In this document: positions 25,908 through 34,965 of the stretch, piece by piece
Layout: each line of letters opens with the position of its first letter
How positions within the stretch are numbered: position 1 is the first letter of the stretch
Source: Herminiimonas contaminans
Lineage (GTDB): Bacteria > Pseudomonadota > Gammaproteobacteria > Burkholderiales > Burkholderiaceae_D
Length of the DNA stretch: 64,000 nt
Direction of reading: 5' to 3'
Assembly: GCF_015645465.1 (NCBI RefSeq)
Contig: NZ_JADOEL010000012.1
Span: forward strand, 62,001-126,000
Notes under the pieces: model-generated
Databases searched by the model: none
The model's input: only the letters and a program-made list of their open reading frames with translations
Told to the model about the DNA's origin: nothing
Position numbers and translations under genes: made by a program

Positions 25908-26321
25908 ATGAAACCCAATCACCGCCCTCTCTCCATCAAGCCCATCGCCGTCAACAACGACGACGGCACTTTGCGTGTGATTCATCCGCTGCTGGCAAGT
26001 CGTGCGCGTCGCATGACGCATTGGCTGGCAACGCAATTGGGCGTCGAGCGGCCGCATGATGCAGGCTTGTGGTTGCTGCGTGTTTTCATCCGTCCAAAGA
26101 AAGCGGTCAACCTGACGCTGCAACAAGTCCCCGATCCACTCCATCTACTCGCCGCCCGCCTGGATGTGAAGAACCAGCGTTCGTTACGTGAATGGCTGCT
26201 GCGCACCTTCGTCCTTGCATCCAAACCGGCAGCAGCGCAAGAACTGCGTTTGTCGACAGATGCCGACAACGCCGCACCAGCACCGCAAAAGACCGAAAAC
26301 CAGCAGCGCTACGCTGCCTGA
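25908..26321 (+). CDS. unrecognised two-repeat protein
   Basis: This 137-residue protein has no family I recognise. An internal duplication is visible: residues about 37-66 (HWLATQLGVERPHDAGLWLLRVFIR) and 78-105 (HLLAARLDVKNQRSLREWLLRTFVLA) share H-x-L-A-x2-L-x-V followed eight residues later by WLLR-x-F. Each unit is predicted to be helical and basic. The C-terminus is low-complexity (Ala, Gln, Asn). There is no signal peptide or membrane segment. GGAAAG precedes the ATG. It stands alone, divergent from hemN, with a palindromic hairpin after its stop. Nucleic-acid or protein binding is conceivable but unsupported. Confidence 0.7.
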   Translation: MKPNHRPLSIKPIAVNNDDGTLRVIHPLLASRARRMTHWLATQLGVERPHDAGLWLLRVFIRPKKAVNLTLQQVPDPLHLLAARLDVKNQRSLREWLLRTFVLASKPAAAQELRLSTDADNAAPAPQKTENQQRYAA

Positions 26322-26349
26322 ACTACTCCCGCCAGCTTCCCTCCCGTCC

Positions 26350-26377
26350 AACGCGGCTTCTATATAGAAGCCGCGTT
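26350..26377 (+). terminator. 28-bp perfect palindrome after the two-repeat protein gene
   Basis: AACGCGGCTTCTA and its exact complement meet around a TA centre, giving a long GC-based hairpin 28 bp beyond the stop. There is no T-tract, so termination is uncertain. Confidence 0.45.
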
Positions 26378-26579
26378 GCGCATGCAAATATCAATTTGCA
26401 AATACTTCCACCAGCAGCGCAACTAAGGGTATGCTAACGAAAGTTGATAAAAAATATACTCTTTAAGCGGAGCCTTGCATCACCCGCGGCTTCAGCAGTA
26501 GTTAGACTGATTTTGGCAGCACCTGGATTTCGCGCCTTTAGCTAAGCACAATTCAACCTATCCAAGTCAGGGCCCTGAG

Positions 26580-28121
26580 ATGCAATACTGGAGCTTGTAC
26601 TTTTTTGCCAAGTTCGCCTTGTATTTCAACCACGCGATTAAATTCAACTGGTTCCTGAATCTCCTGCTCGCGATTTTTGTCACCTTCAGCTTCCGTCATC
26701 CGCGCTGGCGCATCGCCCAGCAAAGCATCGCCGTCATCGCTGCCGTCGCCCTGCTGTATTACGAATCCAGCCTGCCCCCACCAGCACGCCTGCTGGCAGA
26801 GCTTGCGCGCATGAGCAGCTACAGTTTTGACTACCTGCTGGAATTGCTGGCCCGCTTTATCAATCTTTGGTATGTCCTCATCTTTGCAGCGATGGTGGCC
26901 CTGTATGCGTTGCTGGCCAACCGTTTGCGCTTCAGCAGCTTCGTCTTTGTCGGCATCCTGTGCATTCCTGTACTAGCGCACTTCGGCTTGCCCAACCCGA
27001 ATATCGAGGTCGTGGCCGGTAGCGCTGAAAAAGGCAGCGAGCGCGACCCGACTGTCATGTTGCAGAACTTCTATACTGCAGAAAAAAGCCGCCAACTCAG
27101 CCTGCCGTCCATCGCCCACGCCAAACACCCGTTCGATATCGTGATCCTGCAGCCGGGCGAACTGAGCTGGGATGACCTGGCATTTGTCGATGCACCGTAT
27201 CCCAAATTCCTGAATCGCTTCGATGCGGTAATGCTCAATTTCAACTCCGTGACCAGCCATAGCACGCCAGCGGCCAAGCGCCTGATGCGCGGTAGCTGTG
27301 GCCAAACCAGCGATAGCGTGCTGGCTGAAGCGGCAGCCCCCGGATGCGCGCTCTTCCCCGGCTTGAAACAGGCTGGTTACGACACCGCCGCAGTGATGAA
27401 TCACAACGGCCGTTACAACGATTTCGGCACTACCCTCAGCGCCTATGCCGGTACCCGCGCGCTTGAAGGCAAGTGGGGCGCAGTCACCATGCACGGCTTC
27501 GATGGCACCCCGGTCTATGACGATTTTTCGGTGCTATCCAAATGGTGGAGCAAGCACCATGCGCATCCTGGCACCAAGCCGGTTGCGCTGTACTACAACA
27601 GCATCACCCTGCACGACGGCACCACTATAGACCACGCCCGTCCTGTCAACAGCGTACAAAGTTACAAGCCGCGGCTGGATAAGCTGCTGCAGGACTTTGA
27701 ACACTTTATCGAACAAGTCGAACATAGCGGCCGCCCTACCGTCGTCATCTTAATCCCGGCGCACGGTGTAGCGATGCGTGGCGATACGCTGCAGGCGGCC
27801 GGAGTACGTGAGATACCCAGCCCCAGGCTGACGCTGGTACCAGTCGCCATCAAACTGGTCGGGCTGCAACGCGACAAGGAAGCAGGGCCGCCGCTGGAAG
27901 TGAAGCACCCTATCAGCTACTTCGGCTTATTCAGCTTGCTGGCCGACCTGATGGCGGATAATCCGTACCAACAAACCGGCAAATCATGGGCTGAACGCCT
28001 GGCGCTGCTACCGGAAACCAGCTTCGTCAGCGAGAATGAAAACATCGTCATCATGCGCCGCAACGATGGCTACGTGATGCGCTCGGCAGAAGACCTCTGG
28101 ATTAAATACGACAGCAACTGA
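26580..28121 (+). CDS. BcsG-like phosphoethanolamine transferase homologue with altered metal site
   Basis: This 513-residue protein has four N-terminal membrane segments (to about residue 142) and a periplasmic alkaline-phosphatase-fold domain. It aligns along its length with E. coli BcsG, which adds phosphoethanolamine to cellulose: FNSVTSHSTPAAKRLMRGSCGQ, MHGFDGTPVYDD, SITLHDGT and GVREIPSPRLTLVPVAIKLVG. The likely nucleophile S228 and H395 are kept. From memory of the E. coli protein, the Cys ligand (C243) corresponds here to G193, and the Glu ligand (E442, in PEHG) to A394 (PAHG). No other bcs gene is nearby. It may be inactive, use a different metal site, or modify another polymer. Confidence 0.8.
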   Translation: MQYWSLYFFAKFALYFNHAIKFNWFLNLLLAIFVTFSFRHPRWRIAQQSIAVIAAVALLYYESSLPPPARLLAELARMSSYSFDYLLELLARFINLWYVLIFAAMVALYALLANRLRFSSFVFVGILCIPVLAHFGLPNPNIEVVAGSAEKGSERDPTVMLQNFYTAEKSRQLSLPSIAHAKHPFDIVILQPGELSWDDLAFVDAPYPKFLNRFDAVMLNFNSVTSHSTPAAKRLMRGSCGQTSDSVLAEAAAPGCALFPGLKQAGYDTAAVMNHNGRYNDFGTTLSAYAGTRALEGKWGAVTMHGFDGTPVYDDFSVLSKWWSKHHAHPGTKPVALYYNSITLHDGTTIDHARPVNSVQSYKPRLDKLLQDFEHFIEQVEHSGRPTVVILIPAHGVAMRGDTLQAAGVREIPSPRLTLVPVAIKLVGLQRDKEAGPPLEVKHPISYFGLFSLLADLMADNPYQQTGKSWAERLALLPETSFVSENENIVIMRRNDGYVMRSAEDLWIKYDSN

Positions 28122-28182
28122 GCTTCGAAGATGTCGCGTCAGCACACAAAATATTTCTGCATTTTTCAACGCGACGGGAGTT

Positions 28183-28230
28183 TCTGATATGTCAGATTAT
28201 GGTATTAATGAAGGGCTTGGATTTTCATAA
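28183..28230 (+). other. inverted repeat and 13-codon leader frame before the asparaginase gene
   Basis: TCTGA-N4-TCAGA spans 28183-28196. Overlapping it, an ATG at 28189 with GGGAG before it opens a 13-codon frame (MSDYGINEGLGFS) ending at 28230, 73 bp before the asparaginase start. It could be a leader peptide, an operator, or chance. Confidence 0.25.
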
Positions 28231-28303
28231 GCAAGTAATGATGGCAACGTCATTAAAGGTCGTTGGATGAGGCTAACACTAAAAATAATGGAGCAAGAGA
28301 CAG

Positions 28304-29353
28304 ATGAATACATTCAAGAAAACCGCAATTAGCCTGCTATTCCTGGCTGCCCTGCCTGCGTTCGCGCAAAACAAGCCCGTCGTGCAATTCATCGCTACCG
28401 GCGGCACGATTGCGATGAAGATAGACCCGGTCAAGAATGCACCGGTCCCCGCCATTTCCGGTGATGATTTGCTGGCGACCGTACCGGATGTCGCCAAGTA
28501 CGCGACCATCGAAGTCAACAATCTGTCGAACGTGCCGTCCGACTATATGGATCCGCCACGCTGGATTGGCCTGACCAAGGCGGTACAAACCGCGCTGGAT
28601 CGCAGCGATGTCTCCGGCGTAATCGTGTCGCACGGCACCGATACGCTGGAAGAAACCGCTTACTGGCTGGACCTGACGGTCAAGTCGAACAAGCCTATCG
28701 TGCTGATCGGCGCGCAGCGCAACGCGTCGGTGTCCGACTTTGACGGCCCACGCAACCTGCTGAATGCGGTGCGCATCGCAGTTGATCCGCAAGCCAAGGA
28801 CAAAGGCGCAATGCTGGCCATGAATAACCAGATCAATGCCGCTCGCTACGTCACCAAGACGCATACCGCCAACGTTGAAACCTTCAAGTCCGGCGACTAT
28901 GGCTTCCTCGGTGAAGTCTATCCGGATCGCGTGACCTTCTCCTACACCCAGCTACGTCGCATGCATATCCCTATCCGCACTGACAAAATGCCGGAAGTTG
29001 AAATCATTGCGATGTACGGTGGTGCCGATGGCGCAGCCTTGCGCAACGCGGTTGATCGCGGCGTGCGCGGCATCGTGGTACAGGCACTGGGCATGGGCAA
29101 TATGAACGTCGCCATGCTGGAAGCAGTGAAGTATGCGATCTCGAAAAACGTCGCCGTCGTGGTGTCGACCCGCGTCCATAACGGCCGCGTGCTGCCTAGC
29201 TACGGCTTCCAGGGTGGCGGCAAGACCTCGTTCGAGGCTGGCGCAGTGATGGCGGATGATTTGAAACCGGCGAAGGCACGCATACTGCTGATGCTGGCGC
29301 TGCAACATGGCATCAGCACACAAAAAGGCCTGCAGGAAGTTTTCGACCGTTAA
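28304..29353 (+). CDS. ansB: periplasmic type II L-asparaginase
   Basis: This 349-residue enzyme has a classical signal peptide (ISLLFLAALPAFAQ, cleavage near residue 22). It carries both asparaginase active-site signatures: FIATGGTIAM near residue 36 with the first catalytic Thr, and VSHGTDTLEETAYWL near residue 108 with the second Thr and Asp. The LIGAQR, YGGADG and RVHNGRVLP segments complete the fold. It hydrolyses asparagine, and often glutamine, in the periplasm. GGAGCAAGAGAC precedes the ATG. It is monocistronic, with a strong terminator after it. Confidence 0.95.
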   Translation: MNTFKKTAISLLFLAALPAFAQNKPVVQFIATGGTIAMKIDPVKNAPVPAISGDDLLATVPDVAKYATIEVNNLSNVPSDYMDPPRWIGLTKAVQTALDRSDVSGVIVSHGTDTLEETAYWLDLTVKSNKPIVLIGAQRNASVSDFDGPRNLLNAVRIAVDPQAKDKGAMLAMNNQINAARYVTKTHTANVETFKSGDYGFLGEVYPDRVTFSYTQLRRMHIPIRTDKMPEVEIIAMYGGADGAALRNAVDRGVRGIVVQALGMGNMNVAMLEAVKYAISKNVAVVVSTRVHNGRVLPSYGFQGGGKTSFEAGAVMADDLKPAKARILLMLALQHGISTQKGLQEVFDR

Positions 29354-29384
29354 TCCCGGCGTCTGAATAAGCAGTCTGTAGAGT

Positions 29385-29415
29385 AAAAACGCCCGGCAAC
29401 TACCGGGCGTTTTTT
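29385..29415. terminator. bidirectional rho-independent terminator
   Basis: AAAAACGCCCGG, a 6-base loop and CCGGGCGTTTTTT give a GC stem flanked by A- and T-tracts. It ends both the asparaginase gene and the convergent diguanylate cyclase gene. Confidence 0.9.
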
Positions 29416-29434
29416 ATTGCTCATAGAGGACAGT

Positions 29435-31252
29435 TCAGGCTGCCACCCGGTTGCGTCCCAGGTTCTTCGCCCTATACATCATTTCATCCGCGCTCTGCAG
29501 CAGCGCTTCGAAGCTCTGGTCACTATCCTTGAGCTGGGCGACGCCAAAGCTGGCAGTGAACGCCAGTTTTTTGCCCTGGTAATAGATTTCGGTCGTGTTT
29601 ACCAGTTCGCGCAAGCGTTCGGCAGTCGCCGCAGCCTGCTCGAGAGTTGATCCCGGCAGCAGGATGGCGAACTCTTCGCCCCCTATCCGGGCGACAAAAT
29701 CAATCTCGCGTACCGCATTCTTGCTGACGCTGGCGGCGGCCTTGATTACTTCATCGCCTGCCGCATGCCCGTAGTTGTCATTGATCAGCTTGAACATATC
29801 GATATCGAAGGAAATCATGGACAAGGGATGATGATTACGCCGCACCTTGGCAAACTCAAGTGTCGCCACTTCATTGAAGTACCTGCGGTTGTAAGCACCA
29901 GTCAGCGCATCTATCCGCGACAGGCGTTCTGCCTCATCCCGCGCCTTGCATAGCTCGGCTGTGCGCTCCGAAACGATACGCTCGAGGTCATCCTTGGCCT
30001 GCTGCAACAAGGCATTGGATTCCAGTTTTTGTTCGATGATGGCTTTTTCTGCGACTTCATTTTGCAGGCGCAGGAATTTGATACGGTCCGCCAGCGCCAG
30101 CGACAGCAGGATCACGTCCAGCAAGATGCCGAACTCCACCGCGTGGAAACTGATAAAGCTGTACGGCATGAAACCGCTGACCGTCATTGCTGTGATAAAC
30201 GCGCCGACCAGGTTACCCATAGACGCAATGACAAAGAAACGTGCGGCAGGAAAGCCTGAACGCCATACCAGGAAGCCTGCCACCGCAGTCAAAGGCGAAT
30301 ACAGGAATACGAAGTACACACCGGTCGCGTTATGCACGACCGGGTCGGCAAAAGCCAGGGTGAGCAACCATGCGGCCACCATCGCATACAGGAACAGGCA
30401 CAGCACGCGATGCATGCGCGGCAGGCGCTTGGCCGTTTCCAGGAACACCATCGCAAAGATGATGGCCATCAATTGGTACAGGAACACCCAGCTGGTGTAG
30501 GTCCAGTTTGCCCAGCGCGGTGCATCCGGCCACAAGTACTGGAAAGAAAAGCCGTTATACGAAAAATTCATGATGAAGAACGCCGCCAGGTACAGGCAGT
30601 AATACAGGTAACTGCGATCCCAGGTCGAAATCCAGATGAAGGCGTTGTACAACAGCATGACCAAAACCACACCGTAGAACATGCCGAAGTAACCGAGCAG
30701 TAAACGGTCATTGTCATGGAAAGCCTGTGCGTCCCACAGCTCTATCGGCGACAGCAAAGCCTGGGTACTGCGGATGCGCAGGTAATAGGTTTGCTTGCCA
30801 GGCTGCACTTGCAGGTCTGCCAGGAACTGCGGATTCGGATGCAGTCGCTCAGCGAAGGGCAAGCTGTCCCCAAGCTGTACCACCTGATAGCCGCCCGCAG
30901 CTTCCGGTATGTATACGCTGATGTCGTCGAGCCAGGCGGTACGCAAGACCAGCATCATATTGCGTGCCTGCGCTGACGGATTATCGACTTCGAAGCGGAA
31001 CCAGTAAGCCGATTTGGTGAAACCGAAACTGAATACCCCGGTGTGATATTCCTTGAAGGCAACATTGCCTTTACTGATATCGGCAAAGTTCAGTTGGGCG
31101 TGCGGATCTTCCACCACATCGACGACATCGTGCACCAGGTAGCTGTGGCGTCCGGGCTCCAGCGCAATCGTACCGGCATGTGCCCATCCGGCGCATGCGA
31201 GCATGACCAGGGTCACTAATAATAAGATCCGTTTAGTCACTAACATACACAT
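29435..31252 (-). CDS. 7TMR-DISM diguanylate cyclase
   Basis: This 605-residue protein has a signal peptide (ending WAHAG), a periplasmic 7TMR-DISMED2 carbohydrate-binding-like domain (about 30-165), seven membrane helices (about 180-385), a coiled coil (about 390-440) and a C-terminal GGDEF domain. The active site reads GGEEF. REID stands five residues before it, so the RxxD product-inhibition site is intact. It makes cyclic di-GMP in response to an unknown, perhaps sugar-like, external ligand. Two ATG codons (31252, 31246) and a GTG close by are possible starts. It is monocistronic and convergent with the asparaginase gene. Confidence 0.92.
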   Translation of the reverse strand: MCMLVTKRILLLVTLVMLACAGWAHAGTIALEPGRHSYLVHDVVDVVEDPHAQLNFADISKGNVAFKEYHTGVFSFGFTKSAYWFRFEVDNPSAQARNMMLVLRTAWLDDISVYIPEAAGGYQVVQLGDSLPFAERLHPNPQFLADLQVQPGKQTYYLRIRSTQALLSPIELWDAQAFHDNDRLLLGYFGMFYGVVLVMLLYNAFIWISTWDRSYLYYCLYLAAFFIMNFSYNGFSFQYLWPDAPRWANWTYTSWVFLYQLMAIIFAMVFLETAKRLPRMHRVLCLFLYAMVAAWLLTLAFADPVVHNATGVYFVFLYSPLTAVAGFLVWRSGFPAARFFVIASMGNLVGAFITAMTVSGFMPYSFISFHAVEFGILLDVILLSLALADRIKFLRLQNEVAEKAIIEQKLESNALLQQAKDDLERIVSERTAELCKARDEAERLSRIDALTGAYNRRYFNEVATLEFAKVRRNHHPLSMISFDIDMFKLINDNYGHAAGDEVIKAAASVSKNAVREIDFVARIGGEEFAILLPGSTLEQAAATAERLRELVNTTEIYYQGKKLAFTASFGVAQLKDSDQSFEALLQSADEMMYRAKNLGRNRVAA

Positions 31253-31415
31253 GTCATGCCGCTGGGGCCCTATTCATCTTGCGTATCAGAAAACCGTACC
31301 TATTTAATAGCGGTCTTTAGTAAAGGATCTTTAGCAAAAGAGTATTGCGTACACACAAGTATCTACCTATTGCCACAGATAATAAATACCATCGGGAAAG
31401 AATTCGGGGGAATAA

Positions 31416-32075
31416 ATGAAAGTACTGATTTTTGGCGCGACCGGCATGGTCGGACAAGGTGTGCTGCGTGAATCTTTGCTTGATCCGGAAGTGACGCAGG
31501 TGCTCAGTCTCGGACGTAGGCCGACTGGAATACAGCATCCGAAACTGCGTGAAATCATCCATACCGATCTGTACGATTACAGCAACATCGAATCCGAATT
31601 AACAGGTGTAGACGCTTGTTTTTATTGCCTTGGAGTATCTTCTGTCGGCATGAAAGAAGCTGACTATGCCCGCATCAGCTACGACATGACCCTGGCAGCC
31701 GCCCAGGTACTGGCCCGACTGAATCCGAATATGGTGTTTACGTATGTCTCCGGTGCCGGTACCGACAGCACGGAAAAAGGTGCGGTCATGTGGGCACGGG
31801 TCAAAGGCAAAACAGAAAACGCACTGCTGCGCCTGCCCTTGCGCGCTTATATGTTCCGTCCCGGTATCATCCAGCCGCTACACGGCGTGCGCTCCAAAAC
31901 CCGGCTTTATCAGTTCTTTTACACGCTGGCTGCGCCACTCTTCCCCATCTTCCGCGCCATCTTCCCGCATCAAATCACCACCACTGAACAGGTCGGCAAG
32001 GCCATGCTCATCGTCGCCCGGCGCGGCAGCGATAAAAAACTGCTCGAAAGCAAAGATATCGTGACACTGCGATAA
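31416..32075 (+). CDS. atypical SDR NAD(P)-binding protein
   Basis: This 219-residue protein starts KVLIFGATGMVGQGVL, a Rossmann GATGxxG dinucleotide site of the atypical short-chain dehydrogenase class. FYCLGVSSVGMKEADYARISYDMT and FTYVSGAGTDS follow, then RPGIIQPLHG. There is no YxxxK catalytic pair in the classical place, so it may be a regulatory or quinone-reductase-like protein related to HTATIP2-type proteins. GGGGGAAT precedes the ATG. It is probably a stand-alone gene, 122 bp ahead of the ABC operon on the same strand. Confidence 0.82.
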   Translation: MKVLIFGATGMVGQGVLRESLLDPEVTQVLSLGRRPTGIQHPKLREIIHTDLYDYSNIESELTGVDACFYCLGVSSVGMKEADYARISYDMTLAAAQVLARLNPNMVFTYVSGAGTDSTEKGAVMWARVKGKTENALLRLPLRAYMFRPGIIQPLHGVRSKTRLYQFFYTLAAPLFPIFRAIFPHQITTTEQVGKAMLIVARRGSDKKLLESKDIVTLR

Positions 32076-32197
32076 TGACGCACTAGTCAGTTTGCAGCGG
32101 TATATTTGCAGCCAACCGCAGCATCAGCAACACACATTCAAAACGACAGCGCCCGCGTATCCCGCCTGGCGCCGCCGTTCACTATTACGGAGGCAGT

Positions 32198-33124
32198 TTG
32201 CAATCCATCATTTCCGTCCAGGGCCTGACCAAGCAGTATGCGTCCGGCTTCCAGGCACTCAAGGGCATAGACCTCGAAATCCGGCGCGGCGAAATCTTCG
32301 CGCTGCTCGGCCCGAACGGCGCCGGCAAAACCACGCTGATCAGCATCATCTGCGGCATCGTCAATCCGAGTAGCGGTACCGTGCTGGCCGATGGCCATGA
32401 CATCGTGCAGGATTACCGCGCCGCACGTACCAAGATAGGTCTGGTACCGCAGGAACTGTCGACCGATGCATTTGAAACCGTCTGGGCCACTGTTAATTTC
32501 AGCCGTGGCATTTTCGGCAAACCGAAAGACCATGCCCATATAGAGAAAGTCCTGCGTTCGCTGTCGCTGTGGGACAAACGTGATTCCAAGATCTTTGCAC
32601 TGTCGGGCGGCATGAAGCGTCGCGTGATGATCGCCAAGGCACTGTCGCATGAACCGCAAATCCTGTTCCTCGATGAACCGACTGCCGGTGTCGACGTTGA
32701 ATTGCGCCGCGACATGTGGGAAATGGTGCGTGGCCTGCGCGAAAGTGGTGTGACCATCATCCTCACCACCCACTATATTGAAGAAGCCGAGGAAATGGCG
32801 GACCGTATCGGCGTGATCCGCAAAGGCGAGCTGATCCTGGTCGAAGACAAGGCCGCGCTGATGGCGCAACTAGGCAAGAAGCAGTTGCGTTTACACCTGC
32901 AACAACCGCTGCAAACCATACCGTCCGAGCTGTCGAACTGGCAGCTGGAACTGTCCACCGATGGCAATGAGCTGGTCTACACCTTCGATGCGCAGAGTGA
33001 GCAAACCGGTATCGCCGAATTGCTGAAGAAGCTGGGCGAACACGGCATTGACTTCAAGGACCTGCAATCCAGCCAGAGCTCGCTGGAAGAAATCTTCGTT
33101 AATTTGGTAAAGGCGCCAGCATGA
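32198..33124 (+). CDS. ABC transporter ATP-binding protein (YadG type)
   Basis: This 308-residue ATPase has Walker A GPNGAGKT (38-45), the Q-loop VPQELS, the signature LSGGMKRRV, Walker [13 protein letters not shown] and the switch His in [18 protein letters not shown]. The C-terminal 80 residues form the extra domain usual in ABC-2 drug, polysaccharide or lipid exporters. The start is TTG at 32198 with GGAGGC five bases before it; no ATG is closer. It pairs with the permease gene, which overlaps its stop codon (ATGA). The substrate is unknown; the E. coli homologues YadGH are also uncharacterised. Confidence 0.93.
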   Translation: MQSIISVQGLTKQYASGFQALKGIDLEIRRGEIFALLGPNGAGKTTLISIICGIVNPSSGTVLADGHDIVQDYRAARTKIGLVPQELSTDAFETVWATVNFSRGIFGKPKDHAHIEKVLRSLSLWDKRDSKIFALSGGMKRRVMIAKALSHEPQILFLDEPTAGVDVELRRDMWEMVRGLRESGVTIILTTHYIEEAEEMADRIGVIRKGELILVEDKAALMAQLGKKQLRLHLQQPLQTIPSELSNWQLELSTDGNELVYTFDAQSEQTGIAELLKKLGEHGIDFKDLQSSQSSLEEIFVNLVKAPA

Positions 33125-33882
33125 ATATCTACGCAATCCGCGCCATCTATAAATTCGAACTGGCGCGCACCTGGCGCACCCTGATGCAAAGCATCGCGTC
33201 GCCGGTTATCTCCACTTCGCTCTACTTCGTCGTATTCGGCGCGGCCATCGGTTCGCGCATGGTTGAAGTCAACGGCGTCAGCTACGGTGCCTTCATCGTA
33301 CCGGGCCTGATCATGATGGCTCTGATGACGGAGAGTATTTCCAATGCGTCGTTCGGTATCTTCATGCCCAAGTACGCCGGCACTATCTACGAGATCTTGT
33401 CGGCACCGGTGTCCTATGTTGAGATTGTAATCGGCTATGTCGGCGCAGCGGCGACCAAGTCCATCATCCTCGGCGTACTGATACTGGTCACGGCGCGCCT
33501 GTTTGTCAGCTTTGAAATCGCACATCCGTTGTGGATGATTACCTTCCTGATCCTGACTTCGGTCACTTTCAGCATGTTTGGCTTCATCATCGGCATCTGG
33601 GCGACCGGCTTTGAGAAGCTGCAAATCATTCCTATGCTAATCGTCACACCGCTGGCCTTCCTCGGCGGCAGCTTTTACTCGATCAGCATGTTGCCGGATG
33701 TCTGGCAAAAGATCGCGCTGGTGAATCCGGTGGTGTACCTGATCAGTGGCTTCCGCTGGAGTTTTTACGGCGTATCGGATGTCAGTGTGGCAGTCAGCAT
33801 CGTGATGACGCTGGTATTCCTGAGCGCCTGTATGGCAGCGGTCTGGTATATCTTCAAGACCGGTTATCGCCTGAAAACCTGA
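33121..33882 (+). CDS. ABC-2 type permease (YadH type)
   Basis: This 253-residue permease has six membrane segments. [39 protein letters not shown] and [35 protein letters not shown] are typical of the ABC2_membrane family, and the final segments carry [16 protein letters not shown]. It forms the membrane half of the exporter with the preceding ATPase, overlapping its gene by 4 bp. Confidence 0.93.
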   Translation: MNIYAIRAIYKFELARTWRTLMQSIASPVISTSLYFVVFGAAIGSRMVEVNGVSYGAFIVPGLIMMALMTESISNASFGIFMPKYAGTIYEILSAPVSYVEIVIGYVGAAATKSIILGVLILVTARLFVSFEIAHPLWMITFLILTSVTFSMFGFIIGIWATGFEKLQIIPMLIVTPLAFLGGSFYSISMLPDVWQKIALVNPVVYLISGFRWSFYGVSDVSVAVSIVMTLVFLSACMAAVWYIFKTGYRLKT

Positions 33883-33899
33883 TCCGGGCAGCAGTTTTA

Positions 33900-33941
33900 T
33901 TGACGTTAATCAAAATATCAAGCAAGCTGTCGCGGTAATCT
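33900..33941 (+). promoter_or_regulatory. FNR-type box and -10 element before the LprI-like gene
   Basis: TTGAC-GTTA-ATCAA at 33900-33913 matches the FNR consensus except for one base. A centre at -41.5 puts the start point at 33948 and the hexamer TAATCT (33936-33941) exactly at -10. The gene at 34006 is thus a candidate low-oxygen gene. Confidence 0.65.
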
Positions 33942-34005
33942 ACAGACCTAGAGTCCGCGACACCTAGCTACATATACGCACCAACTTCTTTTCGACAGGG
34001 ATACG

Positions 34006-34413
34006 ATGAATAAAATTACACTGGCTTTTTTGACCTTGCTCCCGGTAACCGCTTTTGCACAACAAGTTGATCCTTGTCTCTCCAAAGGCACACCGCAAGA
34101 AATGACAGCCTGCGCCAAGGAAGCGAGCCAAAAGGCGCAAGAGAAGCTGGATACCGTCTACAAGGCATTGCTGAAACAAATCCCTAACCAGGACCAGGAA
34201 GGCATTCCTTACACCGCGACCAAGAAACAATTGCGTATCGCGCAAAAGGACTGGAGCCAGTTCGTAGAGCAGGATTGCAAAACCATCAGCATCTACAACA
34301 AGGGCAGCATCCTGAAAGATATCGAATACTACAGCTGCACCCGCCTGCACGCAGAACAACGCACTTCGGACCTCGAGCGTTTCCTGAGCCGTCGCAGCAA
34401 GGCTAAATCATAA
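34006..34413 (+). CDS. LprI-like/DUF1311 secreted protein
   Basis: This 135-residue protein has a signal peptide (ITLAFLTLLPVTAFAQ) and the DUF1311 pattern: DPCLSKGTPQEMTACAKEASQKAQEKLDTVYKALLKQI, an alpha-hairpin with LRIAQKDWSQFVEQDC, and YYSCTRLHAEQRTSDLERFL. Four cysteines probably form two disulfides. Some family members (LprI) inhibit lysozyme, and others have no known role. Location is periplasmic. ACAGGGATACG precedes the ATG, and an FNR-type box suggests oxygen-controlled expression. Confidence 0.87.
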   Translation: MNKITLAFLTLLPVTAFAQQVDPCLSKGTPQEMTACAKEASQKAQEKLDTVYKALLKQIPNQDQEGIPYTATKKQLRIAQKDWSQFVEQDCKTISIYNKGSILKDIEYYSCTRLHAEQRTSDLERFLSRRSKAKS

Positions 34414-34448
34414 TCATCGTTATACCTGGCGGGCTGGCCTGAACACGA

Positions 34449-34883
34449 TCAACGTTCTTTCAGGTTGGCTCGCATACTGCCATACGGGTCGTCTATGATG
34501 TAACGCCACGAGCCGTCCTCCTGCTTGCGCAAGACTTCCAGTGTGTCCACGCTGGCCTGCACCAACTTCCCTTCCGCATCCTTCCACGACAGATCCGCTT
34601 TCATGCGATTGGTCGCCAATGTGCCATCGCCACTCAGCGTGAATTTGATGAAGGCAATCTCGAACTTCGGCTTTAGTGCAATCAGCGCGGCATTGTTTTT
34701 ACGTATTTCAGCTAGCCCTGTCATGGTACGACCTGATTTGGAAAACAGTACGGCACTCGGCTCATACACCGCCAGCGAGGTTTCGATATCACCTGTCTCC
34801 AGCGCCTGCACCAGCACACGGCTGACGTCATCAGGTTGACGCGTACGTGCGCTCAAATCATTGCTTGTGTTCGGCATCATCAT
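34449..34883 (-). CDS. SnoaL/NTF2-like (DUF4440) protein
   Basis: This 144-residue protein has the cone-shaped NTF2-like fold pattern: DVSRVLVQALETGDIETSLAVYEPSAVLFSKSGRTMTG near the start, GLAEIRKNNAALIALKPKFEI, then the long strands LSGDGTLATNRMKADLSWKD and LEVLRKQEDGSWRYIIDDPYG. It corresponds to the SgcJ/DUF4440 class, with no assigned reaction. There is no signal peptide. Three consecutive ATG codons (34883, 34880, 34877) make the exact start uncertain. It is convergent with the LprI-like gene and appears monocistronic. Confidence 0.82.
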   Translation of the reverse strand: MMMPNTSNDLSARTRQPDDVSRVLVQALETGDIETSLAVYEPSAVLFSKSGRTMTGLAEIRKNNAALIALKPKFEIAFIKFTLSGDGTLATNRMKADLSWKDAEGKLVQASVDTLEVLRKQEDGSWRYIIDDPYGSMRANLKER

Positions 34884-34888
34884 TCCCG

Positions 34889-34922
34889 GAAAAAATAAAC
34901 GGCAAGTACAGGGTACTTGCCG
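34889..34922 (-). terminator. terminator after tpsB
   Basis: Read on the minus strand, CGGCAAGTAC, a 3-base loop and GTACTTGCCG form a 10-bp stem followed by GTTTATTTTTTC. It lies 44 bp beyond the stop of the TpsB gene. Confidence 0.75.
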
Positions 34923-34965
34923 CTCTCCGTTTTGTCACTAGATGCCGACCGGCATTTCCACCGTA

